Assembly (NCBI GenBank): GCA_949295005.1
Contig: CASFJL010000015.1
Coordinates: 1-32,473, forward strand
Length of the DNA: 32,473 nt
Direction: 5' to 3'
DNA from: an uncultured Pseudomonadota bacterium
Lineage (GTDB): Bacteria; Pseudomonadota; Alphaproteobacteria; RF32; CAG-239
Positions within the stretch are counted from its first letter, which is position 1; each line of letters starts with the position of its first letter. Positions 7,017-15,311 of this stretch are shown here, piece by piece. The notes under the pieces are model-generated. The model made no database searches. It had not been told where the DNA came from and saw only the letters and a list, made by a program, of their open reading frames with translations. The position numbers and the translations under genes were made by a program.

Positions 7017-8738
7017 TTATTTTCCTTTGCCGTTACCTAATTTTTGTTTGATGCTTTGTTGCAGATTTTGCATGCCGACATTGACATATCTTTGTACTCT
7101 TTTGATGACGTAATCCGGCAAGATTGGGTGTTTTGTTCCCGCTACATTACTGTATTTTTGATTGTTGTTATAATTAAAGCAATTATATTCTTTGCGGTCT
7201 TGATCATAAATAAAGTCAAAAACTTTTTTTCCGGCTTTGGTCACATTTATTCTTAAGCAATTTTCTCTTTTGCCATGCGAAAATTTTTGCATAAACACAT
7301 TTACTTTTTCTTTATTATCATTCAAGGTTTGAAAAGAAATACCCTTTTTCAGCATTGTATCATAATGATTAACGCGAGATTTGAATGGTTCTTGGTAGCT
7401 GCCGTCTTTCAAGCTCTTAATCAAAGTCGGTGTGATACCGAGCTCGGCTAACTTTTTAATGCGGCTTTTTATGACAGCATTGTATGTGCTTATTTGGGTT
7501 TTGTTTTCTTCTCTGATATTTGTTAGAATTTTGATAAATTGGGACAAGTCTTTGGTTTCATATTTTCCGGTTTGCGGATTGTATATATCCAGTGTATAAA
7601 GTTTTTGTCTGCGTCTTAAATATTCTGCATCTCCGTATTCCATAGAAGCGGTTGATGCATCATAGGCAAAATCTAGTGCCATTGTTGGAATTTGTCCGCT
7701 TGGCTGTTTCCAATAGCTAGCGGCATAGCGTTTGTCCCAATTATGAATAGTGCCGTTGACAAGGTAATTGTGGTCGCACAAAACTTGGGCGCGTTTCTCC
7801 GGTGAAAGAGATGCTATTTTTTTGACCAGCCAATCACATTTCTTAGGAAAAACATCTAAATTTCCGCCACTTTTGAAATAGTTAGCTATGCCGGTGTAGG
7901 TTTCTTGTAGGTGAGCTGCTTTTTCATCATCTTCTTTATATTTGGCAAAATTTTCAGGAGAAAGCTCTACATAATTTGCCTTTGTTTTATCTTTGCTCAA
8001 ATCTTCTGCAGCAAGAAGGTGTTTGCACTCATGGCATAGTGAATAATATTTTTGTTTTTCATCCAAATAATCATTTTTTTGTGAAATATAAAAAGCGTAG
8101 ATTATTTGTTCTTTTTCCGGAATACGTTTTAATATTTCTTCAACGGACAAACGTGTTTTATTTTGCGCGATGAAATTTTTGACTTTGTTAATGGCATTTG
8201 CCATTTCCGGCGTATAGAAAAAAACTTTGTCATAAACTTCAACGTATTTTTGATTGCTATGAAATGAAGCTCTGGTGGAGCTGATTTTTGTTTTGTTATT
8301 AAACTCATCATAACAAACAACGGTTTTTGTTTGTTCATCATATTTCGGAAAATAAAATTCAGGGGTTCTCTTAATACAAAGTTCCATATTTTGAAATTGC
8401 GGCGGAAGGTCTGTTGTCTTGATTTCATACTCAGCCATAACCGGTTGTGTTCTGCTTTTTCTTGCCATATCCAGTACTTGTTGCCTAAATGTATTGATGT
8501 TTTCTAATTCATTGACGTTAGATATTTTAACAGGTGTTTCTAAGGATAATTCTTTTAGCAATTTTTTGGTTATATCATAATCTGCTTTTCCAAATTGCTT
8601 ATGAAACTCAAAAGGTTGGGATAATTTTGTGTCAAAATATTGGCTTTGTTTATATTGCTTAACTTCATCATCACTCAAAGTTACATCATCTTTGAATGCT
8701 ATAAAAAAGCCTGCGTTTGTTTTTAAGACTTTAACCAT
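7017..8738 (-). CDS. Unrecognised 573-aa protein with an HExxH motif
   Basis: This is an intact large gene with a good ribosome site (GGGAG 8 nt before the ATG). I do not recognise a family. The protein appears cytoplasmic: no signal peptide or membrane segment, lysine-rich, with a basic C-terminal tail. Residues 236-240 read HECKH, a match to the HExxH zinc-metallopeptidase motif, within a helix-like stretch (YYSLCHECKHLLAAEDL). Glutamates 32-43 residues later (Glu272, Glu279 in AAHLQETYTGIANY) could be a third ligand, but this is inference. A chance HExxH is possible. It separates def from fmt on the opposite strand, which suggests insertion into a conserved pair. Confidence 0.7.
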   Translation of the reverse strand: MVKVLKTNAGFFIAFKDDVTLSDDEVKQYKQSQYFDTKLSQPFEFHKQFGKADYDITKKLLKELSLETPVKISNVNELENINTFRQQVLDMARKSRTQPVMAEYEIKTTDLPPQFQNMELCIKRTPEFYFPKYDEQTKTVVCYDEFNNKTKISSTRASFHSNQKYVEVYDKVFFYTPEMANAINKVKNFIAQNKTRLSVEEILKRIPEKEQIIYAFYISQKNDYLDEKQKYYSLCHECKHLLAAEDLSKDKTKANYVELSPENFAKYKEDDEKAAHLQETYTGIANYFKSGGNLDVFPKKCDWLVKKIASLSPEKRAQVLCDHNYLVNGTIHNWDKRYAASYWKQPSGQIPTMALDFAYDASTASMEYGDAEYLRRRQKLYTLDIYNPQTGKYETKDLSQFIKILTNIREENKTQISTYNAVIKSRIKKLAELGITPTLIKSLKDGSYQEPFKSRVNHYDTMLKKGISFQTLNDNKEKVNVFMQKFSHGKRENCLRINVTKAGKKVFDFIYDQDRKEYNCFNYNNNQKYSNVAGTKHPILPDYVIKRVQRYVNVGMQNLQQSIKQKLGNGKGK

Positions 8739-8802
8739 CTATTTCTCCCTTTTATAGAGACATCATAGCAGATTTTTATGTGAAATAAAAGTCCAAATTC
8801 AC

Positions 8803-8830
8803 TTGCTTATTTAGTGAAAATTTCTAGAAT
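8803..8830 (+). promoter_or_regulatory. Putative fmt promoter
   Basis: TTGCTT (8803-8808) and TAGAAT (8825-8830) with a 16-nt spacer lie 30 nt before the fmt ATG. Having its own promoter fits its separation from def. Confidence 0.5.
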
Positions 8831-8860
8831 GAAGCAAATTGAATTAGGAGATTGAAGATT

Positions 8861-9778
8861 ATGAAAGTTGTTTTTATGGGAACACCGGATTTTTCTGTTC
8901 CGGTTTTGGAGAACTTGGTTAAAGAACACGAAGTTGTTTGTGTTTATACACGCGCACCCAAAGAAGCCGGTCGTGGTCAAAAAGAAACCAAAACCCCCGT
9001 TCATCTTAAAGCAGAAGAGCTTGGAATTGAAGTGCGTACACCCAAAACTTTGCGCAACGTGGAAGAACAACAAAAGTTTCAAAATCTTCAAGCAGATATT
9101 GCAGTTGTGGTTGCATATGGTTTGATTTTGCCTAAAGAAGTGCTTTTAGCTTGCCCTAACGGGTGTTTGAACATTCACGCTTCTTTATTACCGCGTTGGC
9201 GCGGTGCTGCTCCCATTCAACGCGCGATTGAAATGGGAGATGAAAAGTCCGGCGTGACGATTATGCAGATGGACGAGGGGCTTGATACCGGTGATATGTT
9301 GCTTAAAAAAGAAGTGGAAATCACTGATACGACAACCGGCGGAGAGCTTCACGATGCGCTTTCTCAAATCGGGGCAGATTTGATTATGGAAGCTTTGCGC
9401 AACTATTCTTCTCTCAAGCACGAAAAACAAGATGAAAGCCTTACTTGCTATGCCGCTAAGTTGGATAAAGAAGAAACTCACCTTGATTTCTCTCAATCTG
9501 CAGAAGTTTTGGAGCGCAAAATCAGAGCGTTTAACCCGTTTCCGTCAACTTATTTTGAATATAAAGGCGAGCGTTTCAAGGTTCATGACGCTGAGGCCCT
9601 TATGGCAGATTCCGGCTATGCCGCCGGAACAATTATCCCCAACGACAGCGGCCTTTTGATTGCCTGCGGTGAGGGAATGCTCTTTATCACAAAAATTCAA
9701 CGTCAGGGAAAGAAAGCCATGCCGATTGAAGAGCTTTTACGAGGCTTCCAATTTACAGCCGATGAAATGGTTGCCTGA
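8861..9778 (+). CDS. fmt: Methionyl-tRNA formyltransferase
   Basis: Fmt formylates initiator Met-tRNA using 10-formyl-tetrahydrofolate. The protein is 305 aa from the ATG at 8861. That start is preferred over the TTG at 8852 because GGAG (8847-8850) is 10 nt from the ATG but only 1 nt from the TTG. Motifs are the N-terminal VVFMGTPDFSVPVL, the formyl-folate site SLLPRWRGAAP (108-118) and the catalytic triad Asn104, His106 and Asp142 (the E. coli equivalents are Asn106, His108 and Asp144). The C-terminal tRNA-binding domain begins near residue 205. It ends with a terminator hairpin. Confidence 0.97.
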   Translation: MKVVFMGTPDFSVPVLENLVKEHEVVCVYTRAPKEAGRGQKETKTPVHLKAEELGIEVRTPKTLRNVEEQQKFQNLQADIAVVVAYGLILPKEVLLACPNGCLNIHASLLPRWRGAAPIQRAIEMGDEKSGVTIMQMDEGLDTGDMLLKKEVEITDTTTGGELHDALSQIGADLIMEALRNYSSLKHEKQDESLTCYAAKLDKEETHLDFSQSAEVLERKIRAFNPFPSTYFEYKGERFKVHDAEALMADSGYAAGTIIPNDSGLLIACGEGMLFITKIQRQGKKAMPIEELLRGFQFTADEMVA

Positions 9779-9803
9779 TTGCAACAATTTGCAAAAATAT
9801 GTG

Positions 9804-9849
9804 TGTCGTGAAGTGCAAAAAATCCTTGTCCTTCACGACATTTTTTTTA
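9804..9849 (+). terminator. fmt terminator
   Basis: A perfect 10-bp stem TGTCGTGAAG / CTTCACGACA closes a 17-nt loop and is followed by nine T. Confidence 0.9.
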
Positions 9850-9885
9850 TACTGAATGCATTGTTAAAACTTTTGGAGAATGATT

Positions 9886-11220
9886 ATGGGAAATAAATTG
9901 TTTGGAACTGACGGTGTGCGCGGTGTGGCCAATGTTTATCCGATGACGGCAGATTTTGCCATGAAGTTGGCTTTGGCTTGTGCAGAAACCGTATGCAAAA
10001 ACAAAAAGCGTGTGGCTATCGGTAAAGATACGCGCATTTCCGGAGATATGCTTGAGGCTGCGCTTTCTGCCGGTTTTACGGCCAAAGGAATTGATGTTAT
10101 TCGCTTGGGTGTTCTCCCGATACCGGCCGTTACCACCGTGACTCCGATGCTTGATGTTGATATGTCAGTGATGATTACGGCTTCTCATAACCCATACAAA
10201 GATAATGGCATCAAATTAATTGCTGCCGATGGTGAAAAGTTTGCCGATACGGTTACTGCCGAATTGGAAGCCAAAATTGAGGCAAATAATTTTTCTTATG
10301 ATGAAGATGCTTTGGGCAAAATTAAAGATGACCACAAAGCAATTGATGAATATGTGAAAATTGCCAAATCTACAATGAAAGCCGGCTCATCTCTCAAAGG
10401 TTTGAAAATTGTTTTAGATTGTGCCAATGGTGTTTTTTCTCAGATTATGCCGGAAGTTTATCAAGAGCTTGGTGCTGAAATAATAACTTTAGCTTGCTCT
10501 CCTAACGGGTTGAATATTAACAAAGATTGCGGTTCGATGCATCCGCAAAATATGATGGAGAAAGTTAAAGAAGTTAAAGCTGATTTGGGTATTGCCGTTG
10601 ACGGAGACGGAGACAGAATCATTGTCTGCAACGATAAAGGCGAAAAGGTTGCTTCCGAACAAATTATCGCTTTTCTGGCGCAAAATATGCAACTGAACGG
10701 TCGCGCCGTGGTTTCTACCGTGCTCTCCAATACCGGTTTGGAACGCTTTGTTAAAGAAGAGCTCAAACTCCCTTATTATAGCACTCCGGTCGGCGAACGT
10801 CACGTTGTTGCCAAGATGAAAGAAATTAACGGTGCCGTCGGTGGTGAAGAGTCCGGTCATGTGGTGGCTTATGATTATTGCAAATCAGGTGATGCTTTGA
10901 TTGTTTCTTTGCTCATCTGCCAATATCTCTTGAAAGCAAACAAAAAAATGAGCGAAATCTTTCCGATTTTTGATATGGATCCGTTTGAGTTTGTCAGCTT
11001 GCGCTTTAACTCTCGTGAACAAGTAAAAGAAGTGGTCAAGTTGCCTGAAATTTTGAATTTGCTTGAAGAACAAAAAAACATCCTCAGTGATGAGGGTAGA
11101 GTGGTTATTCACCCCTCCGGAACAGAGCCTCTCGTTCGTGTTTGGGTGAGTGGTAAAAATGCTGAAAAAGTGGAGGCTATTCACACAACTTTGGTTAATG
11201 CTTTTACAAAAATGCAATAA
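9886..11220 (+). CDS. glmM: Phosphoglucosamine mutase
   Basis: GlmM converts glucosamine 6-phosphate to glucosamine 1-phosphate on the way to UDP-GlcNAc. The protein is 444 aa from the ATG at 9886. The ATG 6 nt earlier would sit 1 nt from the GGAG and is less likely. Motifs are FGTDGVRG at the N terminus, the phosphoserine loop ITASHNPYKDNGIK with Ser100, the metal-binding DGDGDRI, the sugar-specificity loop GGEESGH and the phosphate-binding HPSGTEPLVRVW near the end. It stands alone, without the usual folP or ftsH neighbours. Confidence 0.97.
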   Translation: MGNKLFGTDGVRGVANVYPMTADFAMKLALACAETVCKNKKRVAIGKDTRISGDMLEAALSAGFTAKGIDVIRLGVLPIPAVTTVTPMLDVDMSVMITASHNPYKDNGIKLIAADGEKFADTVTAELEAKIEANNFSYDEDALGKIKDDHKAIDEYVKIAKSTMKAGSSLKGLKIVLDCANGVFSQIMPEVYQELGAEIITLACSPNGLNINKDCGSMHPQNMMEKVKEVKADLGIAVDGDGDRIIVCNDKGEKVASEQIIAFLAQNMQLNGRAVVSTVLSNTGLERFVKEELKLPYYSTPVGERHVVAKMKEINGAVGGEESGHVVAYDYCKSGDALIVSLLICQYLLKANKKMSEIFPIFDMDPFEFVSLRFNSREQVKEVVKLPEILNLLEEQKNILSDEGRVVIHPSGTEPLVRVWVSGKNAEKVEAIHTTLVNAFTKMQ

Positions 11221-11249
11221 ATTGTTTTATTTTTTTAGGTTAAACTTTT

Positions 11250-11275
11250 GTTTACTATATTTTTGTATAGTAAAC
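11250..11275. promoter_or_regulatory. 10-bp inverted repeat upstream of a small-gene pair
   Basis: GTTTACTATA (11250-11259) and TATAGTAAAC (11266-11275) form a perfect palindrome with a 6-nt centre. TATAGT inside the right half could be a -10 element. It could be an operator for the downstream genes or a weak glmM terminator; the following T run is interrupted, which favours an operator. Confidence 0.45.
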
Positions 11276-11300
11276 TTAAGTTTTTCTAAAGGAGGCATTT

Positions 11301-11507
11301 ATGCTTTATAAAAAACAAAATTGGAATTTAGATTGGCAACGTCAACCAGCTTCAAATTATGAGCCTAAAGGTAATATGTTGCTTGTTTCTGCTAACAAAA
11401 GTCTTAGTTCATCAAAACCTGTTTCTACAAGATGTGTTTGGCCAACTTCTATTATGGCAAGCGAATCTCGTGTTTTTACCAGAAAATTAACGGTTAGGGT
11501 TTCTTAA
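11301..11507 (+). CDS. Hypothetical small protein, 68 aa
   Basis: A strong ribosome site (GGAGG 5 nt before the ATG) supports translation. The 68-aa protein is polar and basic, rich in serine and lysine, with three tryptophans and one cysteine, and has no signal peptide or membrane segment. I do not recognise it. Its stop lies 2 nt before the start of the next gene, a three-segment membrane protein, so they are probably one transcript under the palindrome at 11250-11275. Confidence 0.55.
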   Translation: MLYKKQNWNLDWQRQPASNYEPKGNMLLVSANKSLSSSKPVSTRCVWPTSIMASESRVFTRKLTVRVS

Positions 11508-11509
11508 GT

Positions 11510-11830
11510 ATGATAAAAGGGATTAAAGCTCTTTTTACATCCGGTGCAATCTTTAACCCTTTTGTTTTGTTGGGAATTATTTTTGGTTTTTATGTTGCAT
11601 TAGCTTCAGACAAGGGTTTTGTTGAACTCTTATTAAAACAACCAAGTTTTTATTGCTTGGTTGTCTTTTTTTCAATTATATTTCATTTTATGCTGAAAAA
11701 AGTTTATAAAGAGGGAGGATATGTTCTAGACATTGCAAAAATGGCATGGAACATTATTGTTTCTTGCCTTGTTTTTTTCTTTTCTGCTGCAATGAGCTTT
11801 ATCTTTGTGCTTATCTTTTTATTCTTTTGA
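11510..11830 (+). CDS. Small integral membrane protein, 106 aa
   Basis: The protein has three clear hydrophobic segments, near residues 17-32, 46-62 and 83-106, with short charged loops (LKKVYKEGG). I do not recognise a family. Translation is probably coupled to the upstream 68-aa gene, whose stop is 2 nt away. It ends one base before the stop codon of the converging 55-aa gene, with no room for a terminator between them. Confidence 0.55.
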   Translation: MIKGIKALFTSGAIFNPFVLLGIIFGFYVALASDKGFVELLLKQPSFYCLVVFFSIIFHFMLKKVYKEGGYVLDIAKMAWNIIVSCLVFFFSAAMSFIFVLIFLFF

Positions 11831-11998
11831 TTATACCAACATATCAACCGCATGAGAGCTTGATGCTAAAAGCTGTTCAGAACACTCTGTTAAAAGCTCG
11901 GCAATTTGTTGCTGCATTTCAATATTGGTTTTGATTAAAGACATTTGCATTTGTTGCATGGATAACATGTAACTACTGATTGCTCCTACTGAAGACAT
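11831..11998 (-). CDS. Small helical protein, 55 aa
   Basis: Translating the minus strand from the ATG at 11998 gives MSSVGAISSYMLSMQQMQMS and then a glutamine- and glutamate-rich helix ending HAVDMLV. AGGAG lies 7 nt before the ATG. The protein is rich in methionine and glutamine and should form one long amphipathic helix. It recalls, weakly, the YjfB-type putative motility proteins (short, Gln/Met-rich, starting near a conserved Ser/Ala stretch). That resemblance is by eye only. It converges on the small membrane-protein gene. Confidence 0.6.
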   Translation of the reverse strand: MSSVGAISSYMLSMQQMQMSLIKTNIEMQQQIAELLTECSEQLLASSSHAVDMLV

Positions 11999-12117
11999 GT
12001 CTTTTCTCCTTTCTTATCTAACATTCTACATATAATTATATCATAAAAATTAAGGAATGTTAAACAAAAAATGAAATTTTGTTAATGCGGTTTAAGTTAA
12101 ATTTTTTTATAAAAGTA

Positions 12118-12144
12118 TTGACAAAACGTATATATATATATAAT
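12118..12144 (+). promoter_or_regulatory. Promoter of the three-gene membrane-protein unit
   Basis: A perfect TTGACA (12118-12123) and a perfect TATAAT (12139-12144) with a 15-nt spacer lie about 50 nt before the ATG at 12193. Its position also argues against the upstream in-frame ATG at 12079. Confidence 0.7.
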
Positions 12145-12192
12145 CCCTCTGTTTTTATTAAATCTATGTTTTATTTTTTAATTATAATTATT

Positions 12193-12678
12193 ATGGAACA
12201 GACATTTAATTCTGATGTAATAACCTATTTGGTTGTTGCTTGTGTTTTTATTTTTGTGCTCGTTGTTTGCACTGTTATCTTTTTTCTAAAAAAGGATAAA
12301 GAGATTAAGCTCAAAGCAGATGAACTTAAGCAAAAACAAAGTGAAATGGAAACTGTAATGAAAACATTTGAAAAAATGGTTTCTGAACAGGCAAATACGC
12401 TTAATAAGCAAGGTGCTGAATTGGGCAGAAATGGTCAGTATAATAGAGCTATGAGCCTGCTGATGTTGGAAGAACAGAAGGCTTATTTGTATAATGTGGC
12501 TTGTATTCTTGATTCTTTTGTCAAAAAAAACGATCTGCAAATTGAACATGGTTTTATTACCTCTGAAGTCGGACGGTATAGAAATTCTCAGCTGTTGGTT
12601 CTCAAAGGAAGCCTTACGCAATATGCAGATTCATTGGCAGTTACTCTAAATAATGAGACAGTAAAAGTTAGTGCATAA
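12193..12678 (+). CDS. Single-span membrane protein with coiled coil, 161 aa
   Basis: The ATG at 12193 is chosen because the in-frame ATG at 12079 lies upstream of a consensus promoter. The leader before 12193 is only A and T, with no Shine-Dalgarno sequence. The protein has one membrane segment (about 9-33, VITYLVVACVFIFVLVVC), then a charged heptad-like region (KDKEIKLKADELKQKQSEME) likely to form a coiled coil, then a globular C-terminal part. I do not recognise it. It is the first of three consecutive genes with the same plan. Confidence 0.65.
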   Translation: MEQTFNSDVITYLVVACVFIFVLVVCTVIFFLKKDKEIKLKADELKQKQSEMETVMKTFEKMVSEQANTLNKQGAELGRNGQYNRAMSLLMLEEQKAYLYNVACILDSFVKKNDLQIEHGFITSEVGRYRNSQLLVLKGSLTQYADSLAVTLNNETVKVSA

Positions 12679-12694
12679 ATAAAAATTTTAAATT

Positions 12695-13147
12695 ATGGAT
12701 AAAAAAGTATTTTATACACTTGTTGCAATTGCAATATGTGTATTGTTGTTGTTCTTTTCTTGGCGTTTTTTTCTGGGTGTTATTGTGGCACTTGCCGTAG
12801 TATATTTCTTTGGTGAAAACAAAGTTAAATCCTTTTTAACGGACTTGTTCAGCCAAACGAAAACTACCGTAGAACAAGTTTATGACGGTTTCAAAACAGA
12901 AGAGAAAAAGGTTGTTGTTGAACGTGTTTCTGTCACGTCAACAAGACAGCATGGTTGGTATCAGCTTGTTATTGAGGCAGATAACAAAAAATGGTTTATA
13001 AAGCCATCTTCTAACTCTCTTATTCCTGAAGTTTTGACAGCAGGAGCTGAGATAACTATCAAAACCGAAAGAAATTTGACCTCAAACGGCCTTAAAACCC
13101 AAACGGTTATTATTGCCGAAGGTGAAATTTTTGAAGTCGTAGATTAA
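12695..13147 (+). CDS. Membrane-anchored small protein, 150 aa, paralogue of the 74-aa protein at 15312
   Basis: The protein has one long hydrophobic hairpin or span (about 5-40), the motif VYFFGENKVKSFLTDLF, a polar linker ending GFKTEEKK and a beta-rich C-terminal domain (about 75-150) starting VVVERVSVTSTRQHGWYQLV. Residues 1-73 are clearly homologous to the whole 74-aa protein encoded at 15312-15536 (RF..G.I.A...V..FGENK.KS and QTK). The start has an A/T-only leader and no Shine-Dalgarno sequence. It lies 16 nt after the preceding gene, in the same unit. Function unknown. Confidence 0.65.
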   Translation: MDKKVFYTLVAIAICVLLLFFSWRFFLGVIVALAVVYFFGENKVKSFLTDLFSQTKTTVEQVYDGFKTEEKKVVVERVSVTSTRQHGWYQLVIEADNKKWFIKPSSNSLIPEVLTAGAEITIKTERNLTSNGLKTQTVIIAEGEIFEVVD

Positions 13148-13218
13148 AAATTATGCTAAGAGATTTGTTTTAATAAGCTTTTCTCTCGGTTTTTTGTTTA
13201 ACTTAAAATTTTTGATTT

Positions 13219-13740
13219 ATGTGGGAAATAATTGTCGTTGCTGTGGTCATTTTCTTGCTTGTTGTGGCATATAAGCTGTATGTTGTTAAAAATAAACGGA
13301 CTGCTTTAACAAACAAGAGTAAGAGTTCTGCAATGTCTGAAAAAGAAAGGTTTTTGATGAATGAATGTCGTGAGTTGGCAGAATGCAGAGGATATGATTC
13401 TTATGGCGATAGAACAAACACTGGTGCTCTTTTTCTTACAATGGAAGCTCGGTTGATAGATGTGCAGCAAAGAGAAGCTCAAAAGGAAGCTGCTCAGCAG
13501 GCGATTGAGTTGGAACATTTTAAGATGATTAAGTCTATGGAGACGTTTAATCTTCTGTGCCAAATGATTATGCAAAATCCGATTTTGGCGGAAAAATTGC
13601 GCTCACTTCAAGAAGAAGGTGCTGTTGATGTTTTAAGAAGTGTTTCCGGCTTTTCTGAAGAGCAATTTAAAAATAATAAGCGATTATTGCTTCAAGTCGT
13701 TGACATGGTCAAGACAGGCGTAATTACTTGTAAAAGTTAA
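13219..13740 (+). CDS. Single-span membrane protein, 173 aa
   Basis: An N-terminal membrane segment (residues 2-22, WEIIVVAVVIFLLVVAYKLY) is followed by a basic stretch and then a mostly helical cytoplasmic domain. That domain has a charged coiled-coil-like part (DVQQREAQKEAAQQAIELEH) and a conserved-looking tail (NPILAEKLRSLQEEG). The start again lacks a Shine-Dalgarno sequence. It is the last gene of the unit and ends in a strong terminator. I do not recognise a family. Confidence 0.65.
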   Translation: MWEIIVVAVVIFLLVVAYKLYVVKNKRTALTNKSKSSAMSEKERFLMNECRELAECRGYDSYGDRTNTGALFLTMEARLIDVQQREAQKEAAQQAIELEHFKMIKSMETFNLLCQMIMQNPILAEKLRSLQEEGAVDVLRSVSGFSEEQFKNNKRLLLQVVDMVKTGVITCKS

Positions 13741-13755
13741 ATGTTTCTGATTATA

Positions 13756-13787
13756 AAAAAAGAGGTTCTTTTGAACCTCTTTTTTTG
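13756..13787. terminator. Bidirectional terminator between the membrane-protein unit and the permease
   Basis: An 8-bp GC-containing stem AGAGGTTC / GAACCTCT with loop TTTT is extended by A and T runs on both sides. It lies between convergent genes. Confidence 0.9.
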
Positions 13788-13796
13788 TTATTTTCT

Positions 13797-15143
13797 TTAT
13801 TGCATGAAGTATTGGAACTCCAGATACAAAGATGCAATCAACACACTGATAAGCATGGTTGGTACAGACCACAGCATGAAACCTAAAAAGCTGATGGGGT
13901 GACCTTCACGTTGAGCCATACCGGCAACAATCACGTTGGCAGAAGCACCAATCAATGTACCGTTACCGCCAAAGCAAGCGCCTAAGGACAATGCCCACCA
14001 AACCGGCATCATAGCCTCACGTCCGCCCATTGATTCTTCCATGGATTTTATCATCGGAATCATGGTGGCTACAAACGGAATGTTATCAATGACACTGGAT
14101 ACAATGGCTGATGACCATAAAATGAGGAAGGTTGCTTTTTCAATGCTGCCTTCTGTCATCTCAACAAATTTGTTGCCCAAGATAGATAATACTCCGGTAA
14201 CCTCTAATCCATAAACTATCACAAATAAACCAGAGAAGAAAAAGATGGTGGTCCAGTCTACAAGGCTGAAAATACCTTCAACTTTTTGTTCTCTTTCATC
14301 ATGCTTATCTCCTAAAGTGTAAAGCAATAATAAAAGAGCGGCACCAGCCATGGCTATTGTGCCGTTGGCAATGTGAAAATGTTCGGCACTCATAAAACCA
14401 CCAATAACGCAGAAAAGAATAAGCAAAGATTTTGCTAACAAGCTTTTATCTGTGATGCAGTCTTTTTCTTCAATATTCATTACGGTTGCTTTATTTGCTT
14501 CCGTTGTGACTAATCTTTTGCCCCACATTAAGTCAAAGCCAATAGCCAAAACAACCATTGTAATTAAAACAATAGGGGCTAATTCAAATAAAAAGTCTGT
14601 GAAAGACAAACCAAGTGATGAACCTATTAATATGTTTGGAGGGTCTCCGATTAAAGTTGATGTGCCACCTATGTTTGAAGCAAAAATCTCAACAACTAAA
14701 TATGGATAAGGATTGATATTTAATTTTCTGGTGATTTGGAATGTGACCGGCGCAATTAATAAAACCGTGGTGACATTGTCTAAAAATGCTGAGAAAAAAG
14801 AGGTGACCAAAGATAAAACAACTAATAAACCTCTGGGGTTTGCTCTTACTTTTTTTGCTGCCCAAACAGCAACATATTGAAACATTCCCGATTTTTCTGA
14901 AATTCCGACAATCGTCATCATTCCAATTAAAAGTGATAGGGTATTAAAATCAATACCTTTTAAGGCGGTTTCTTGAGTGAGGATGCCGGCTAAAATCATA
15001 ACACTGGCACCAAGCAAAGCTACAATTGCACGGTTTACCTTTTCTGTAAATAATACAACATAGGAAATTATTACAATGGCAACGGCTACAATTTTGGCAT
15101 CTATCCCCCAAACCAAACTTGGTATTGTTGATAAATCTGACAT
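13797..15143 (-). CDS. ArsB/NhaD-type (ion transporter superfamily) permease
   Basis: The 448-aa protein has about 11-12 hydrophobic segments and is an inner-membrane transporter. The repeated signatures SAFLDNVTTVLLIAPVT with NIGGTSTLIGDPPNILIG in the first half, and SSVIDNIPFVATMIPMI with GGNGTLIGASANVIVAG in the second half, are typical of the ArsB/NhaD/P-protein branch. The two Asp-Asn motifs and two Gly-Thr-Leu-Ile-Gly loops form the inverted-repeat transport core. Substrate is not certain: sodium/proton antiport (NhaD-like) or an organic anion are both possible. AGAGGA precedes the ATG. It converges on the small membrane-protein unit. Confidence 0.85.
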   Translation of the reverse strand: MSDLSTIPSLVWGIDAKIVAVAIVIISYVVLFTEKVNRAIVALLGASVMILAGILTQETALKGIDFNTLSLLIGMMTIVGISEKSGMFQYVAVWAAKKVRANPRGLLVVLSLVTSFFSAFLDNVTTVLLIAPVTFQITRKLNINPYPYLVVEIFASNIGGTSTLIGDPPNILIGSSLGLSFTDFLFELAPIVLITMVVLAIGFDLMWGKRLVTTEANKATVMNIEEKDCITDKSLLAKSLLILFCVIGGFMSAEHFHIANGTIAMAGAALLLLLYTLGDKHDEREQKVEGIFSLVDWTTIFFFSGLFVIVYGLEVTGVLSILGNKFVEMTEGSIEKATFLILWSSAIVSSVIDNIPFVATMIPMIKSMEESMGGREAMMPVWWALSLGACFGGNGTLIGASANVIVAGMAQREGHPISFLGFMLWSVPTMLISVLIASLYLEFQYFMQ

Positions 15144-15236
15144 TTTTTATTTCCTCTAAAGTTAGAATCTTTCTAAACATCTTTATTTATATGCTGAGAT
15201 AACTAATATAATCTTAATTTTTTATAACAAAAAATA

Positions 15237-15265
15237 TTGACAGATATATGCGCTGATTGTACAGT
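15237..15265 (+). promoter_or_regulatory. Putative promoter of the 74-aa membrane protein
   Basis: A perfect TTGACA (15237-15242) and TACAGT (15260-15265) have a 17-nt spacer, about 45 nt before the ATG at 15312. As at 12118, the -35 is preceded by TAT. Confidence 0.5.
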
Positions 15266-15311
15266 TCACTCCAATTTTTTATTTTTTGTTTAATTTTTTT
15301 AATATTATTTT

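Noticed and set aside
12079..12192. N-terminal extension of the 161-aa membrane protein
   Set aside because: It would start upstream of a TTGACA/TATAAT promoter and encodes a poly-Ile/Tyr stretch from the AT repeat.
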